DNA of 64,000 nucleotides from Sphingomonas quercus (GTDB taxonomy: Bacteria > Pseudomonadota > Alphaproteobacteria > Sphingomonadales > Sphingomonadaceae), in assembly GCF_018863195.1 (NCBI RefSeq), contig NZ_JAHKRT010000005.1, positions 248,001-312,000 of the forward strand, read 5' to 3'. The notes beneath the pieces are model-generated. The model saw nothing but the letters and a program-made list of their open reading frames with translations. It made no database searches and was not told the origin of the DNA. Both the position numbers and the translations under genes were made by a program. This document shows, in pieces, positions 14,830-22,179 of the stretch (position 1 is the stretch's first letter; each line of letters opens with the position of its first letter).

Positions 14830-15350
14830 AGCGGCTTGCCCATCCTCACCAGGGGCACCGCCACGCCGCCCGCCGGCGCCGACGCCGTCCGCTCGATCAC
14901 CGCATAGCCGCACGCCGCGTAAAGTGGCACGCCGGCCAGCGTCGCCATCATCTCGGCGCGGGTGAAGCCCTCGGCCCGCGCCGCCGCCTCGCAATGGGCG
15001 AGGATCGCCCGGCCCACGCCACGCCGCGTGTAGGCGGGGTCGGTGTACATCGCCCGGATGCGCGCGGCGTCCCGCCCGGGATCGAGCAAAGCCGCATCGC
15101 GCAGCGCGACGCTATGATCGCCGCCATAGAGCGTCGCCCGCCGGCTCCACCCGCCGCAGCCGGCGATGCCGCCATCCAGCTCGGCGACGACATAGGTTCC
15201 GTCGGCGATGAGCTGGGTGTCCAGCCCCATCACCGTGCGGCTGGCGACGATCTCCGCGTCCGAAAGGAAATCGCGCTGCAGCTCCGCAATCGCCCTGTCC
15301 ATCAGCGCGCGCAGCGCCGGCAGGTCCTCGGGCGTCGCGATCCTGATCAT
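14826..15350 (-). CDS. GNAT family N-acetyltransferase
   Basis: 174 residues with the GNAT fold: IRIATPEDLPALRALM at the N-terminus, a central YVVAELDGGIAGCGGW strand pair, MYTDPAYTRRGVGRAILAHC as the acetyl-CoA binding motif A (RRGVGR near residue 115), and LYAACGYAVIERT as motif B. The substrate cannot be told. The ATG at 15350 is inside the stop of the upstream ABC-F gene (TGATG), so it is probably translated from the same message. Confidence 0.82.
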   Translation of the reverse strand: MIRIATPEDLPALRALMDRAIAELQRDFLSDAEIVASRTVMGLDTQLIADGTYVVAELDGGIAGCGGWSRRATLYGGDHSVALRDAALLDPGRDAARIRAMYTDPAYTRRGVGRAILAHCEAAARAEGFTRAEMMATLAGVPLYAACGYAVIERTASAPAGGVAVPLVRMGKPL

Positions 15351-17215
15351 CACGCTGCTTCCAGCGCCTCGCTCGCCGCGATCCACGCCACCTCGGCCGC
15401 CTCCAGCTTCTCCTCGACTTCGGCGCGCTCCTTCATCAACACCGTCATCGTCTTGGTCTTGTCCTGCGGCGCGGCGTTGGCCGGGTCGAACATCGCCCGG
15501 TCGATCTCGCTGCGACGGGCTTCCCACCGGGCTATCGCCGCCTCGGCGTCCTTCGCCTGCTTGCGCAGCGCCTGATTCTTCTCCCGCGCCTCGGCCGCCG
15601 CCCGCCGCTCGTCCTTGCGGTTGGCCTTGGGCGCCTCGCCCCGCGCCGCCTCGTTGCCGCCGGACAGGACGAAGTTGGTGTAATCGTCCAGCGTCCCGTC
15701 AAACTCCTTCGCCGTCCCGCCATCGACCAGCACCAGCCGGTCGGCGGTCAGCTCCAGCATGTGCCGGTCATGGCTTACCACCACCACCGCGCCGGCATAT
15801 TCGGCCAGCGCCTGCACCAGCGCCTCGCGCGCATCGACGTCGAGATGGTTGGTCGGCTCGTCGAGGATCAGCATGTGCGGGGCCTCGCGGGTGATCAGCG
15901 CCAGCGCGAGCCGCGCCCGCTCACCGCCGGACAGCCGCCCGACCTTGGTCGTCGCCTTGTCGCCCGAAAAGCCGAACCGCCCGAGCTGCGCGCGCACCGC
16001 CGCCGGCGTCGCCCCCTTCATCAGCCGCGCCATATGCTCGACCGGCGTATCGTCCGTGTCCAGCTCCTCCACCTGATATTGGGTGAAATAGCCGACCTTC
16101 ATCTTGCCCGACGCGGTCATCTCCCCGTCCATCGGCTTGAGCTGGCCGGCGAGCAGGCGGGCCAGCGTGGTCTTGCCATTGCCGTTGCGGCCGAGCAGGG
16201 CCACGCGGTCATCCGGATCGAGCCGGAAGTTGAGCCGTTGCAGGATCGGCTTGCCGTCATAGCCGACCGCCGCCTGATCCAGCACGATCAGCGGCGGGCG
16301 CAATTCGTCCGGGCTCGGGAAATGGAAGGACAGGCTGGGATCGTCGACCAGCTCGGCGATCGGCGCCATTTTCTGAAGCGCCTTGACCCGGCTCTGCGCC
16401 TGCTTGGCCTTGCTCGCCTTGGCGCGCCAGCGATCGACGAACGCCTGCAATTTCTGGCGCTCCGCGACCTGCTTGTCGCGCGCGGCGGAAAGCTGGGCCT
16501 GCCGCTCGGCGCGCTGCCGCTCGAAGGCGTCATAGCCGCCCGGGTAGAGCGTCAACCCGCCGCGCTCGAGGTGCAGGATATGATCGACGACATTGTTGAG
16601 CAGATCGCGCTCGTGACTGACGATCAGGATCGTCGCCCGATAGGAGCGCAGGAAATTCTCCAGCCACAAGGTCGCTTCGAGATCGAGATGGTTGGAAGGC
16701 TCATCGAGCAACAGCAGGTCCGGCCCGGAGAACAGCAGCGCCGCCAGCGCCACGCGCATCCGCCAGCCGCCGGAGAAGCTGTCGAGCGGCCGGTGCTGCA
16801 TCGCCTCGTCGAAGCCGAGGCCGATCAGGATCTTCGCCGCCCGTGCGGGCGCGGCATGGGCGTCGATGGCGTTCAGCCGCTCCTGGATCTCGCCGATGCG
16901 ATGGATGTCCTCACACGTCTCCGCTTCGATCAGCAGCGCCGCCCGCTCCGTGTCGGCGGCCAGCACGGTCTCGAAAGGCGTCGCCTTGCCCGCCGGTGCC
17001 TCCTGCGCGACATAGCCGAGCCGCGCGTCCTTCGGCATCTCGGCGGCGCCCTCGTCCGGCTCCATCTGGCCGGCGATGACCCGCATCAGCGTGGACTTGC
17101 CGGCGCCGTTGCGGCCGATCAGGCCGATACGGCCTCTCGGCGGCAGGCTGGCGCTCGCCCGGTCGAGGATGACGCGGCCGCCGAGGCGGACAGTGATTTC
17201 ACGAAGATTCAGCAT
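15350..17215 (-). CDS. ABC-F family ATPase (YheS/Uup type)
   Basis: 621 residues, two ABC ATPase domains in tandem and no membrane segments, the plan of ABC-F translation factors that bind the ribosomal E site. First Walker A is GRNGAGKST (34-42), first signature FSGGWRMRVALAALL; second Walker A GRNGNGKTT, second signature LSGGERARLALALI with Walker B LILDEPTNHLDVDARE. The linker contains a basic, coiled-coil-rich stretch (SKAKQAQSRVKALQKM), and a charged C-terminal coil follows the second domain. Order and length fit YheS-like members best; Uup is the alternative. Confidence 0.88.
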   Translation of the reverse strand: MLNLREITVRLGGRVILDRASASLPPRGRIGLIGRNGAGKSTLMRVIAGQMEPDEGAAEMPKDARLGYVAQEAPAGKATPFETVLAADTERAALLIEAETCEDIHRIGEIQERLNAIDAHAAPARAAKILIGLGFDEAMQHRPLDSFSGGWRMRVALAALLFSGPDLLLLDEPSNHLDLEATLWLENFLRSYRATILIVSHERDLLNNVVDHILHLERGGLTLYPGGYDAFERQRAERQAQLSAARDKQVAERQKLQAFVDRWRAKASKAKQAQSRVKALQKMAPIAELVDDPSLSFHFPSPDELRPPLIVLDQAAVGYDGKPILQRLNFRLDPDDRVALLGRNGNGKTTLARLLAGQLKPMDGEMTASGKMKVGYFTQYQVEELDTDDTPVEHMARLMKGATPAAVRAQLGRFGFSGDKATTKVGRLSGGERARLALALITREAPHMLILDEPTNHLDVDAREALVQALAEYAGAVVVVSHDRHMLELTADRLVLVDGGTAKEFDGTLDDYTNFVLSGGNEAARGEAPKANRKDERRAAAEAREKNQALRKQAKDAEAAIARWEARRSEIDRAMFDPANAAPQDKTKTMTVLMKERAEVEEKLEAAEVAWIAASEALEAA

Positions 17216-17271
17216 GGCGTGCGGCCCCTACCATGCGTTAGCGTGTCGGGAAAACCAGGGAGAGTGCCACC

Positions 17272-17526
17272 ATGGACGTATCGACCGTGAATGTTTGCGA
17301 ACGCATCGCCCGGGTGTTGGCGGGCCAGCGCATCTCGGCCAATGCCGGTGGCTCCATGGCCTCGGCGGCGGCGGCGGTGGATGCCCACTGGCGCGATCAT
17401 CTCGCGGACGCCGCCGCCGTTCTGCGCACGCTTCGCGAGCCCGATGCCGCGATGGCCGCGGTCGGCGACGTCGCGATGTGGGAACGCATGATCCTCGCCG
17501 CCGTCCGGGAATGCGAACATCAATAA
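17272..17526 (+). CDS. Hypothetical protein, 84 residues
   Basis: MDVSTVNVCERIARVLAGQR..., helical, with three cysteines or cysteine-like positions near the ends and no recognised domain. A GGGAGAG ribosome site lies nine bases before the ATG, and codon use is like the neighbours. It is divergent from the ABC-F gene with 56 bases between them. It is followed by a hairpin at 17546-17573. It may be a real small helical protein; function unknown. Confidence 0.6.
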   Translation: MDVSTVNVCERIARVLAGQRISANAGGSMASAAAAVDAHWRDHLADAAAVLRTLREPDAAMAAVGDVAMWERMILAAVRECEHQ

Positions 17527-17545
17527 TTTTTAAGGATATTCATTA

Positions 17546-17573
17546 GGATAGCGAACTCTGACCTGTCGCTATC
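17546..17573. terminator. Hairpin GGATAGCGA...TCGCTATCC
   Basis: A perfect 9-bp inverted repeat with a 10-base loop, 20 bases after the 84-residue ORF, followed by TTTACA. It could be that gene's terminator. The half-site GGATAG/CTATCC recurs at 24882-24897 upstream of the GH19 gene, so a regulatory site is the alternative. The remaining bases up to 17685 show no other structure. Confidence 0.5.
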
Positions 17574-17685
17574 CTTTACAATCCCCTACCTCGTTAACCG
17601 CGATTCCGCCCATTCTTCGCGTCTGGCACGGAGTTTGCAATGTCATTCATGCGCCAAGCCGGGGGGTTGGACATGAGAGCTTGGC

Positions 17686-18201
17686 ATGAAGACTTTCCTG
17701 TATGTTGCGTCCGCGCTTGCTGCCACCGCCGCGATGGCAGCCCCCGCCTCCGCCACTGATTTCAACCTGACGCTGGTCTCCACCGGCAGCGGCGCCACCA
17801 CCGGCGTCAGCAACACCGTGACCGAGGGCGAATTCACCGACACCTTCACCTTCTTCTATGATTTCAACGGCTGGGCGAGCGGCTCCTTCACCAACAACAT
17901 CATCGGCGGCCGGAACATCGATTTCATCAGCATCATGCTGAACGGCGTATCCGGCCTCATCGAAAATCTCCCGGGCGGCACCTCCCGCGCGACGTTCGAC
18001 AACGTCTTCTTCCAGTCGGGCGAGCAGACGCTGGTCATCAAGGGCACGTCGTTCGGCGGCGCCAGCAGCTATGGCGGCGATATCCAGATCGAGAACGCCG
18101 TGCCGGAACCGGCCACCTGGGCGATGATGCTGCTCGGCTTCGGCCTGGTCGGCGCCGGCGCGCGCGGCCGCCGGCGCAACGCCGCGCAGGTCACTGCGTG
18201 A
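17686..18201 (+). CDS. Exported PEPxxWA-CTERM sorting-domain protein
   Basis: 171 residues: signal peptide at residues 1-23 (MKTFLYVASALAATAAMAAP, cleavage near ASA-TD), a beta-rich domain of about 115 residues (FNLTLVSTGSG ... QTLVIKGTSFG), then a C-terminal PEP-CTERM tail with VPEPATWAMMLLGFGLVG, a hydrophobic segment and terminal arginines. The tail is recognised by exosortase/archaeosortase-like enzymes, which anchor or release the protein at the envelope. The PEPxxWA form is typical of sphingomonads. A function beyond envelope or extracellular matrix cannot be given. Confidence 0.88.
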   Translation: MKTFLYVASALAATAAMAAPASATDFNLTLVSTGSGATTGVSNTVTEGEFTDTFTFFYDFNGWASGSFTNNIIGGRNIDFISIMLNGVSGLIENLPGGTSRATFDNVFFQSGEQTLVIKGTSFGGASSYGGDIQIENAVPEPATWAMMLLGFGLVGAGARGRRRNAAQVTA

Positions 18202-18244
18202 GAGGCTGATCGGCCGTCGGCGGCAAGGCCGGCGGCCGGGCCGC

Positions 18245-19702
18245 TTACCGGAAGGGCGGCTCATCAAAGCTGCGCAGCTTACGGCTGTGCAGCTTCGGCC
18301 CTTCGCGGCGCAGCAGGTCCACGGTCTCCAGCCCGATGCGCAGATGCTGGCTGATCGCGCGCTCGTAAAAGCGGTTCGCCTGACCGGGCAGCTTGATCTC
18401 GCCGTGCAGCGGCTTGTCCGACACGCACAGCAAGGTCCCGTAGGGCACGCGGAAGCGATAGCCCTGTGCCGCGATCGTCGCGCTTTCCATGTCGATCGCC
18501 ACCGCGCGGGACTGGTTGAAGCGCCGCGCCGACAGCGTGTAGCGCAATTCCCAGTTGCGATCGTCCGTCGTCACCACCGTGCCGGTGCGCAGCCGCCGCT
18601 TGAGCGTGTCGCGCTCCTCCCCGGTCACCGCCTCCGCCGCCTCGAACAGCGCCACCTGTACCTCGGCGATTGCCGGGATCGGCACCTCCACCGGAAGCAC
18701 GTCGTCCATGACGTGATCGTCGCGCAGATAGGCATGGGCCAGCACATAGTCGCCGATCGACTGGCTGGGCCGCAGCCCTCCGCAATGGCCGATCATCAGC
18801 CACGCCTCGGGCCTCAGCACCGCCAGATGGTCGCAGATCGTCTTGGCGTTGGATGGGCCGACGCCGATATTGACGAGGGTCACGCCTCTGCCGTCCCTGG
18901 CGATGAGATGATAGGCCGGCATCTGCACCTTGCGCCATCCGGCCTCCTGCACCAGCCGCTCTGCGTCCTGCGTGTCGCGGGTGACGACGACCTGCCCCGC
19001 CACCGACAGCGCCTCATAAGGGCTATCCGCCCGCCGCAGCTCGGCCAGCGCCCAGCCGACGAACTCGTCGACATAGCGGATATAGTTGGTGAACAGGATA
19101 TAGGGCTGCACATGCTCGGCGGGCGTGCCGGTATAGTGGCGGAGGCGCGCGAGGCTGAAATCCACCCGCGGCCCTTCGAACAGCGCCAGCGGCAGCGTGT
19201 GGTCGCCCCCCGGCCGCCAAACCCCGTCCGCGATCTCGTCGCCGATATGGGCGAGGCGGGCGGAGGGGAACCAGCGGGCGAGATCGCCCGGCTGGACGCT
19301 GTCGAGGTCGAGCCCATCGGCGCCGTCCAGCACATAGGGATAGGGGATTTCCTGATCGGAGAGGGCGACCGAAATCTCCACGGCGTAATCGGTCGCCATC
19401 AGCCGCAGCTGCTCGGCCAGATAATCCCGGAACATGCGCGGCCGCGTCACGCTGGTCGCATAGATGCCGGATCGGTTCAGCCGCGCAAAGGCGCGCATCG
19501 ACGGCGAGCGCGGATATTCCAGCTCATAGACGACGCGCAGCTGCGGATAGGCGAAGGCGCCCGCCGCGCGCTCCTCGGCGCTCGGCGGCGCGCCGCCGGC
19601 CATGTAGCGCGCCAGCGCCGCGCGCAGATTGCCGACCGCACGGTCATAGGCGTCGCACAAGGCGTCGAGGATCGCGGGGATCTCATTGACGGTGGTGGGC
19701 AG
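18245..19702 (-). CDS. amn: AMP nucleosidase
   Basis: Splits AMP into adenine and ribose 5-phosphate, controlling adenylate pools. The N-terminal AMP-nucleosidase domain (PSMRAFARLNRSGIYATSVTRP, residues ~65-90) is followed by a nucleoside-phosphorylase-like domain with GVTLVNIGVGPSNAKTICDH, WLMIGHCGGLRPSQSIGDYV and AIDMESATIAAQGYRFRVPY. The start is unusual: the first ATG is too far inside, and the best choice is CTG at 19702, seven bases after a strong AAGGAG site, giving 485 residues, almost the E. coli Amn length. A TTG at 19660 would give 471 residues and has no good ribosome site. Confidence 0.9.
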   Translation of the reverse strand: MPTTVNEIPAILDALCDAYDRAVGNLRAALARYMAGGAPPSAEERAAGAFAYPQLRVVYELEYPRSPSMRAFARLNRSGIYATSVTRPRMFRDYLAEQLRLMATDYAVEISVALSDQEIPYPYVLDGADGLDLDSVQPGDLARWFPSARLAHIGDEIADGVWRPGGDHTLPLALFEGPRVDFSLARLRHYTGTPAEHVQPYILFTNYIRYVDEFVGWALAELRRADSPYEALSVAGQVVVTRDTQDAERLVQEAGWRKVQMPAYHLIARDGRGVTLVNIGVGPSNAKTICDHLAVLRPEAWLMIGHCGGLRPSQSIGDYVLAHAYLRDDHVMDDVLPVEVPIPAIAEVQVALFEAAEAVTGEERDTLKRRLRTGTVVTTDDRNWELRYTLSARRFNQSRAVAIDMESATIAAQGYRFRVPYGTLLCVSDKPLHGEIKLPGQANRFYERAISQHLRIGLETVDLLRREGPKLHSRKLRSFDEPPFR

Positions 19703-19760
19703 GGTTGGTCTCCTTATTCTCTTATGCCCGTCCTCGCCGCGATCTTCTTCCGTCTTCGTC

Positions 19761-19844
19761 AGGCCGAGCCTGTTTCACCATCCACCCCGCCGCCGGCTCC
19801 CGGGCTCATGGATGCGTGGATGCTGAGCAGGTTCAGCGTGACGG
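19761..19844. repeat. Pair of inverted dispersed repeats
   Basis: Two copies of the TGCTGAA/TTCAGCA family in opposite orientation, 19761-19784 (GCCGAGCCTGTTTCACCATCC) and 19817-19844 (TGGATGCTGAGCAGGTTCAGC), separated by 32 bases. Together they can fold into a long imperfect hairpin. They fill most of the 205-base gap between the amn start and the end of the DUF6456 gene and may serve as a terminator for the latter; nothing else is seen there. Confidence 0.5.
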
Positions 19845-19907
19845 GTCGGGATCGCCCCGGCGATGACGCGCCCTCATAACAGCATTTGGTGACACAATGC
19901 AGGCAGC

Positions 19908-20423
19908 TCAACCGAGCCCGTAGAAATCGGCCAGCCGATCCAGCGCCAGCGTCAGCACCACGCGGCCCGCCCGCGCCGGCCAGCCCAGCGCCTTTTCCGC
20001 CGTCTCCATCCCCTGCCCGTCGCACACCACGCGCCACAGCACGTCGGCCAGGCCCGGCCCCACCGCCGCCATCGCCGCGTCGCAGCGGCGCTTCGCCGCG
20101 ATTTGCGCCAGCGTCGGGTCGAGCGGCGCGTCCGGGCCGCGTGGCACGGAGCCGCGCGGCGCCGCGTCCCAGCGCATCGTCACCCGCGGCCCGAGGCCGG
20201 CGATCGTCCAGTCCGCACGCAGCCGCTCGCCCGCCTCGAACTGGCGCGGGCTGACGAGCCCGCGTGATTTCAGCCAGCCGAGCGGCGATTCGGCGAGGTT
20301 TACGGTCACGCTGCGCGCCGGCCGCCCCGCCCGGCCGGGCGCCCGGCGCTCGTCGAGGGCACGCTCCGCAAGGAGGCGATTGGGCAGGTCGGCAGAGGTC
20401 GGGCCGCGAACGTCGATCGTCAT
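19908..20423 (-). CDS. DUF6456 domain protein, candidate GTA activator
   Basis: 171 residues. The first ~75 are basic with GWLKSRGLVSPRQFEAGERLRADWT, and the rest carries DPTLAQIAAKRRCDAAMAAVGPGLADVLWRV, a helical region with VVCDGQGMETAEKALGWPARAGRVVL that resembles helix-turn-helix sequences; together these fit DUF6456. From memory, DUF6456 occurs in the GafA/GafY/GafZ group of GTA activators, but I cannot verify this. It is divergent from an XRE repressor 97 bases away and lies 6 kb from the GTA promoter, which makes a GTA role plausible. An AAAGGAG site precedes the ATG. Confidence 0.7.
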   Translation of the reverse strand: MTIDVRGPTSADLPNRLLAERALDERRAPGRAGRPARSVTVNLAESPLGWLKSRGLVSPRQFEAGERLRADWTIAGLGPRVTMRWDAAPRGSVPRGPDAPLDPTLAQIAAKRRCDAAMAAVGPGLADVLWRVVCDGQGMETAEKALGWPARAGRVVLTLALDRLADFYGLG

Positions 20424-20474
20424 CAAGATCTCCTTTTGTTCCGGCCCGGCGCGGCCCTTGCCACGATCGCCTAT

Positions 20475-20501
20475 TTGTAGGAAAGTGTTTTTACCTATAC
20501 G
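20475..20501. promoter_or_regulatory. Shared operator/promoter region of the DUF6456 and XRE genes
   Basis: An AT-rich island in GC-rich DNA holds an imperfect dyad: TAGGAAA at 20479-20485 facing TTTTACCTA at 20490-20498. For the XRE gene it also offers TTGTAG (20475-20480), 15 bases, and TATACG (20496-20501), so a protein bound here would cover both core elements. TTGTAGGAAAG (20475-20485) recurs with one mismatch as TTGTAGGATAG at 24877-24887 before the GH19 gene. Autoregulation by the XRE protein is the simplest reading. Confidence 0.45.
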
Positions 20502-20520
20502 GTTCAATGGAGGGCGCTCG

Positions 20521-21084
20521 ATGATCACCGCCATACGCGAGGTGCGTCGCGCCAAGGGGCTGACGCTCCAGGAGGTTGCGGACCGCTGCGCCCCGCCCAC
20601 CACGGCGCAGACCATCGGGCGGCTGGAGACTGGCACGCGCACCGTCTCGGTCGGCTGGCTGAACCGCATCGCCACCGCCCTGGGCGTCGCCGCGGCGGAT
20701 CTCGTCACCCTGCCGGATCGCGAGGACGTGCCCGTCGCCGCCACGCTCGGCCCGACCGGCGCCGTTGCGCCCGGCCGCGCGCAGGTCGCCGTCGCGCCGC
20801 GCCCCGCCGCCGGCTTCGTGGCGATGAAGGTCGAGGCGAGCATCGGCGATTATCGCGCCGGCGACACGCTCTGGCTGGAACGGATGGCGCCCGAGGCGTT
20901 TGGCGCGGCGCTGAATTGCGATGTGCTGGTGCCCCGCCCGGGCGGCCGCTTCGCCTTCGGCCGCCTGCTCCAGCGCGACGCCGACAAGCTCCACCTGCTG
21001 CCGCCCGGCGCCGGCAGCCGCCAGCAGGTCGTCACCGGCCCGACCTGGCTCGGCGTGGTGCGGACGCTGGTGCGCGAATTCTAG
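20521..21084 (+). CDS. XRE family transcriptional repressor with degenerate S24/LexA-like C-terminus
   Basis: 187 residues. Residues 1-60 are a Cro/CI-type helix-turn-helix (IREVRRAKGLTLQEVADRCA, then TTAQTIGRLETGTRTVSVGWLNRIA). Residues ~100-187 resemble the S24/LexA-like fold (FVAMKVEASIGDYRAGDTLWL ... DKLHLLPPGAGSRQQVV ... WLGVVRTLVREF) but lack the GDSM serine and the downstream lysine, so self-cleavage after DNA damage is not expected. Divergent from the DUF6456 gene. By arrangement it could be the counterpart of RogA, the repressor controlling GTA activators in Caulobacter; this is inference. Confidence 0.75.
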   Translation: MITAIREVRRAKGLTLQEVADRCAPPTTAQTIGRLETGTRTVSVGWLNRIATALGVAAADLVTLPDREDVPVAATLGPTGAVAPGRAQVAVAPRPAAGFVAMKVEASIGDYRAGDTLWLERMAPEAFGAALNCDVLVPRPGGRFAFGRLLQRDADKLHLLPPGAGSRQQVVTGPTWLGVVRTLVREF

Positions 21085-21119
21085 CCTGCTGACCCGATCA
21101 GGTTCGAGGTGACGCCGGA

Positions 21120-21629
21120 TCAGGCCTGAGGCGGGGGCGACTGTTCGCCCTTTGCCACGCAGTTCGCGCAGCGGCCGCGCACCTCGATCACCGGCCGTAC
21201 CGGCGCGAAACGGGCCTTCTCGGCCGCGGCGCGCACGCCGTTCGACAAATGCTCGTCGTCGATATGGGTGACCTGCCCGCAACTGTCGCAGACCAGGAAG
21301 ATGCAGTCGTGCCGGCAGCCCGGATGCGTGTTCGCGACATAGGCGTTGGCGCTCTCCACCCGGAGCGCGAGGTTGCTGGCCACGAACAGGTCGAGAATGC
21401 GGTAGATGCTGTTCGCCGCCACCCGCCGCCCGCGCGCCGCGCCGACCGCTTCGGCGATGTCGTAGGCGGACGCCGGCCGCGAGAAGCCGGCCAGCGCCGT
21501 GAACACCGCGGCGCGCATCTCGGTCCACTGCTCGCCGGCTTTCTCCAGCGACTCGCGCGCGGCATGCTCCAGCGAGGCGCCGCGGTGCATCTCATGCACA
21601 TGGTCATGGGCGTTGCGGGCCATGCCCAA
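21120..21629 (-). CDS. zur: Fur family zinc-uptake regulator (Zur-like)
   Basis: 169 residues: an N-terminal winged helix (TEMRAAVFTALAGFSRPASAY ... NSIYRILDLFVASNLALRV) and a C-terminal dimer domain with HPGCRHDCIFLVCDSCGQVTHID and a final RCANC, the two cysteine pairs that hold structural zinc. The CDSCG form and RILDLFVASNLALRVES pattern fit Zur rather than Fur. The His-rich N-terminus (HDHVHEMH) may bind zinc. A TTG at 21629 lies eight bases after an AGGA site; ATG at 21623 is the alternative. It follows the MerC gene by 36 bases and is probably co-transcribed, a common pairing in alphaproteobacteria. Confidence 0.8.
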   Translation of the reverse strand: MGMARNAHDHVHEMHRGASLEHAARESLEKAGEQWTEMRAAVFTALAGFSRPASAYDIAEAVGAARGRRVAANSIYRILDLFVASNLALRVESANAYVANTHPGCRHDCIFLVCDSCGQVTHIDDEHLSNGVRAAAEKARFAPVRPVIEVRGRCANCVAKGEQSPPPQA

Positions 21630-21665
21630 TAGCTAATTCCTGGGGGGCCGCTCCGCAAGCGCGGC

Positions 21666-22079
21666 TCAGGACAGGGCCAGCGACGCCTTGCGATTGAGGT
21701 GGTGGCCGAAGGCGAGGACGGACACGCCGATCATCGTCGCGATCATCTCCGGCGTGCCGTGGGGCAGCATCAGCGCCACCCCCATCAGCACCAGCCCGAC
21801 CGCGCCGACCAGCGCCGGCAGCAGCGCGCCGTGCCGGCACAGGCCGGTTCCCAGCGCCACCGCGCCGATCGCGAGGGCGAGGGCGAGGCCCACTTCATGC
21901 ACGCCATGGCCGAACATCGCCCCGCCGGTGCTGGCGAGCAACGCGACCAGCGCGGCGCTTCCCGCGCAATGCACCAGGCACAGGCCGGACAGCAGGATCG
22001 CCGCCCGGTCCAGCCAGAAGCCCTTGCCCGAATGCCAGAAGCCCTCGCCCGAATGGTGGTGGTGATCATGTCCAGCCAT
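21666..22079 (-). CDS. MerC domain membrane protein
   Basis: 137 residues. A His-rich start (MAGHDHHHHSGEG) is followed by four membrane segments from residue ~24 (LDRAAILLSGLCLVHCAGSA containing the paired cysteines of MerC-type metal carriers). The MerC family imports mercury in resistance operons, but the chromosomal Zur-linked form is probably involved in zinc or other metal uptake or sensing. A candidate Zur box lies 24 bases upstream of the start. Confidence 0.78.
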   Translation of the reverse strand: MAGHDHHHHSGEGFWHSGKGFWLDRAAILLSGLCLVHCAGSAALVALLASTGGAMFGHGVHEVGLALALAIGAVALGTGLCRHGALLPALVGAVGLVLMGVALMLPHGTPEMIATMIGVSVLAFGHHLNRKASLALS

Positions 22080-22102
22080 GTCGCCCCTGTGCCACGAACC
22101 AG

Positions 22103-22121
22103 CGGACGTTACAACATATCA
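22103..22121. promoter_or_regulatory. Candidate Zur box
   Basis: On the minus strand TGATATGTTGTAACGTCCG. The left half TGATATGTT matches the half-site of the common proteobacterial Zur operator (TGATATGTTATAACATATCA), while the right half is degenerate. It lies between the divergent merC-zur and ctaA genes, where autoregulation by Zur would act. Confidence 0.45.
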
Positions 22122-22179
22122 TTGATGGATTTTGTGCGGCTGTTGCACAGGCGCCGAGGGCGGCGCATAGCGCGCGTCC

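Noticed and set aside
14065-14994. Long minus-strand ORF opposite the DJ-1/PfpI gene
   Set aside because: It has no ribosome site or recognisable domain and is antisense to clear DJ-1/PfpI sequence.
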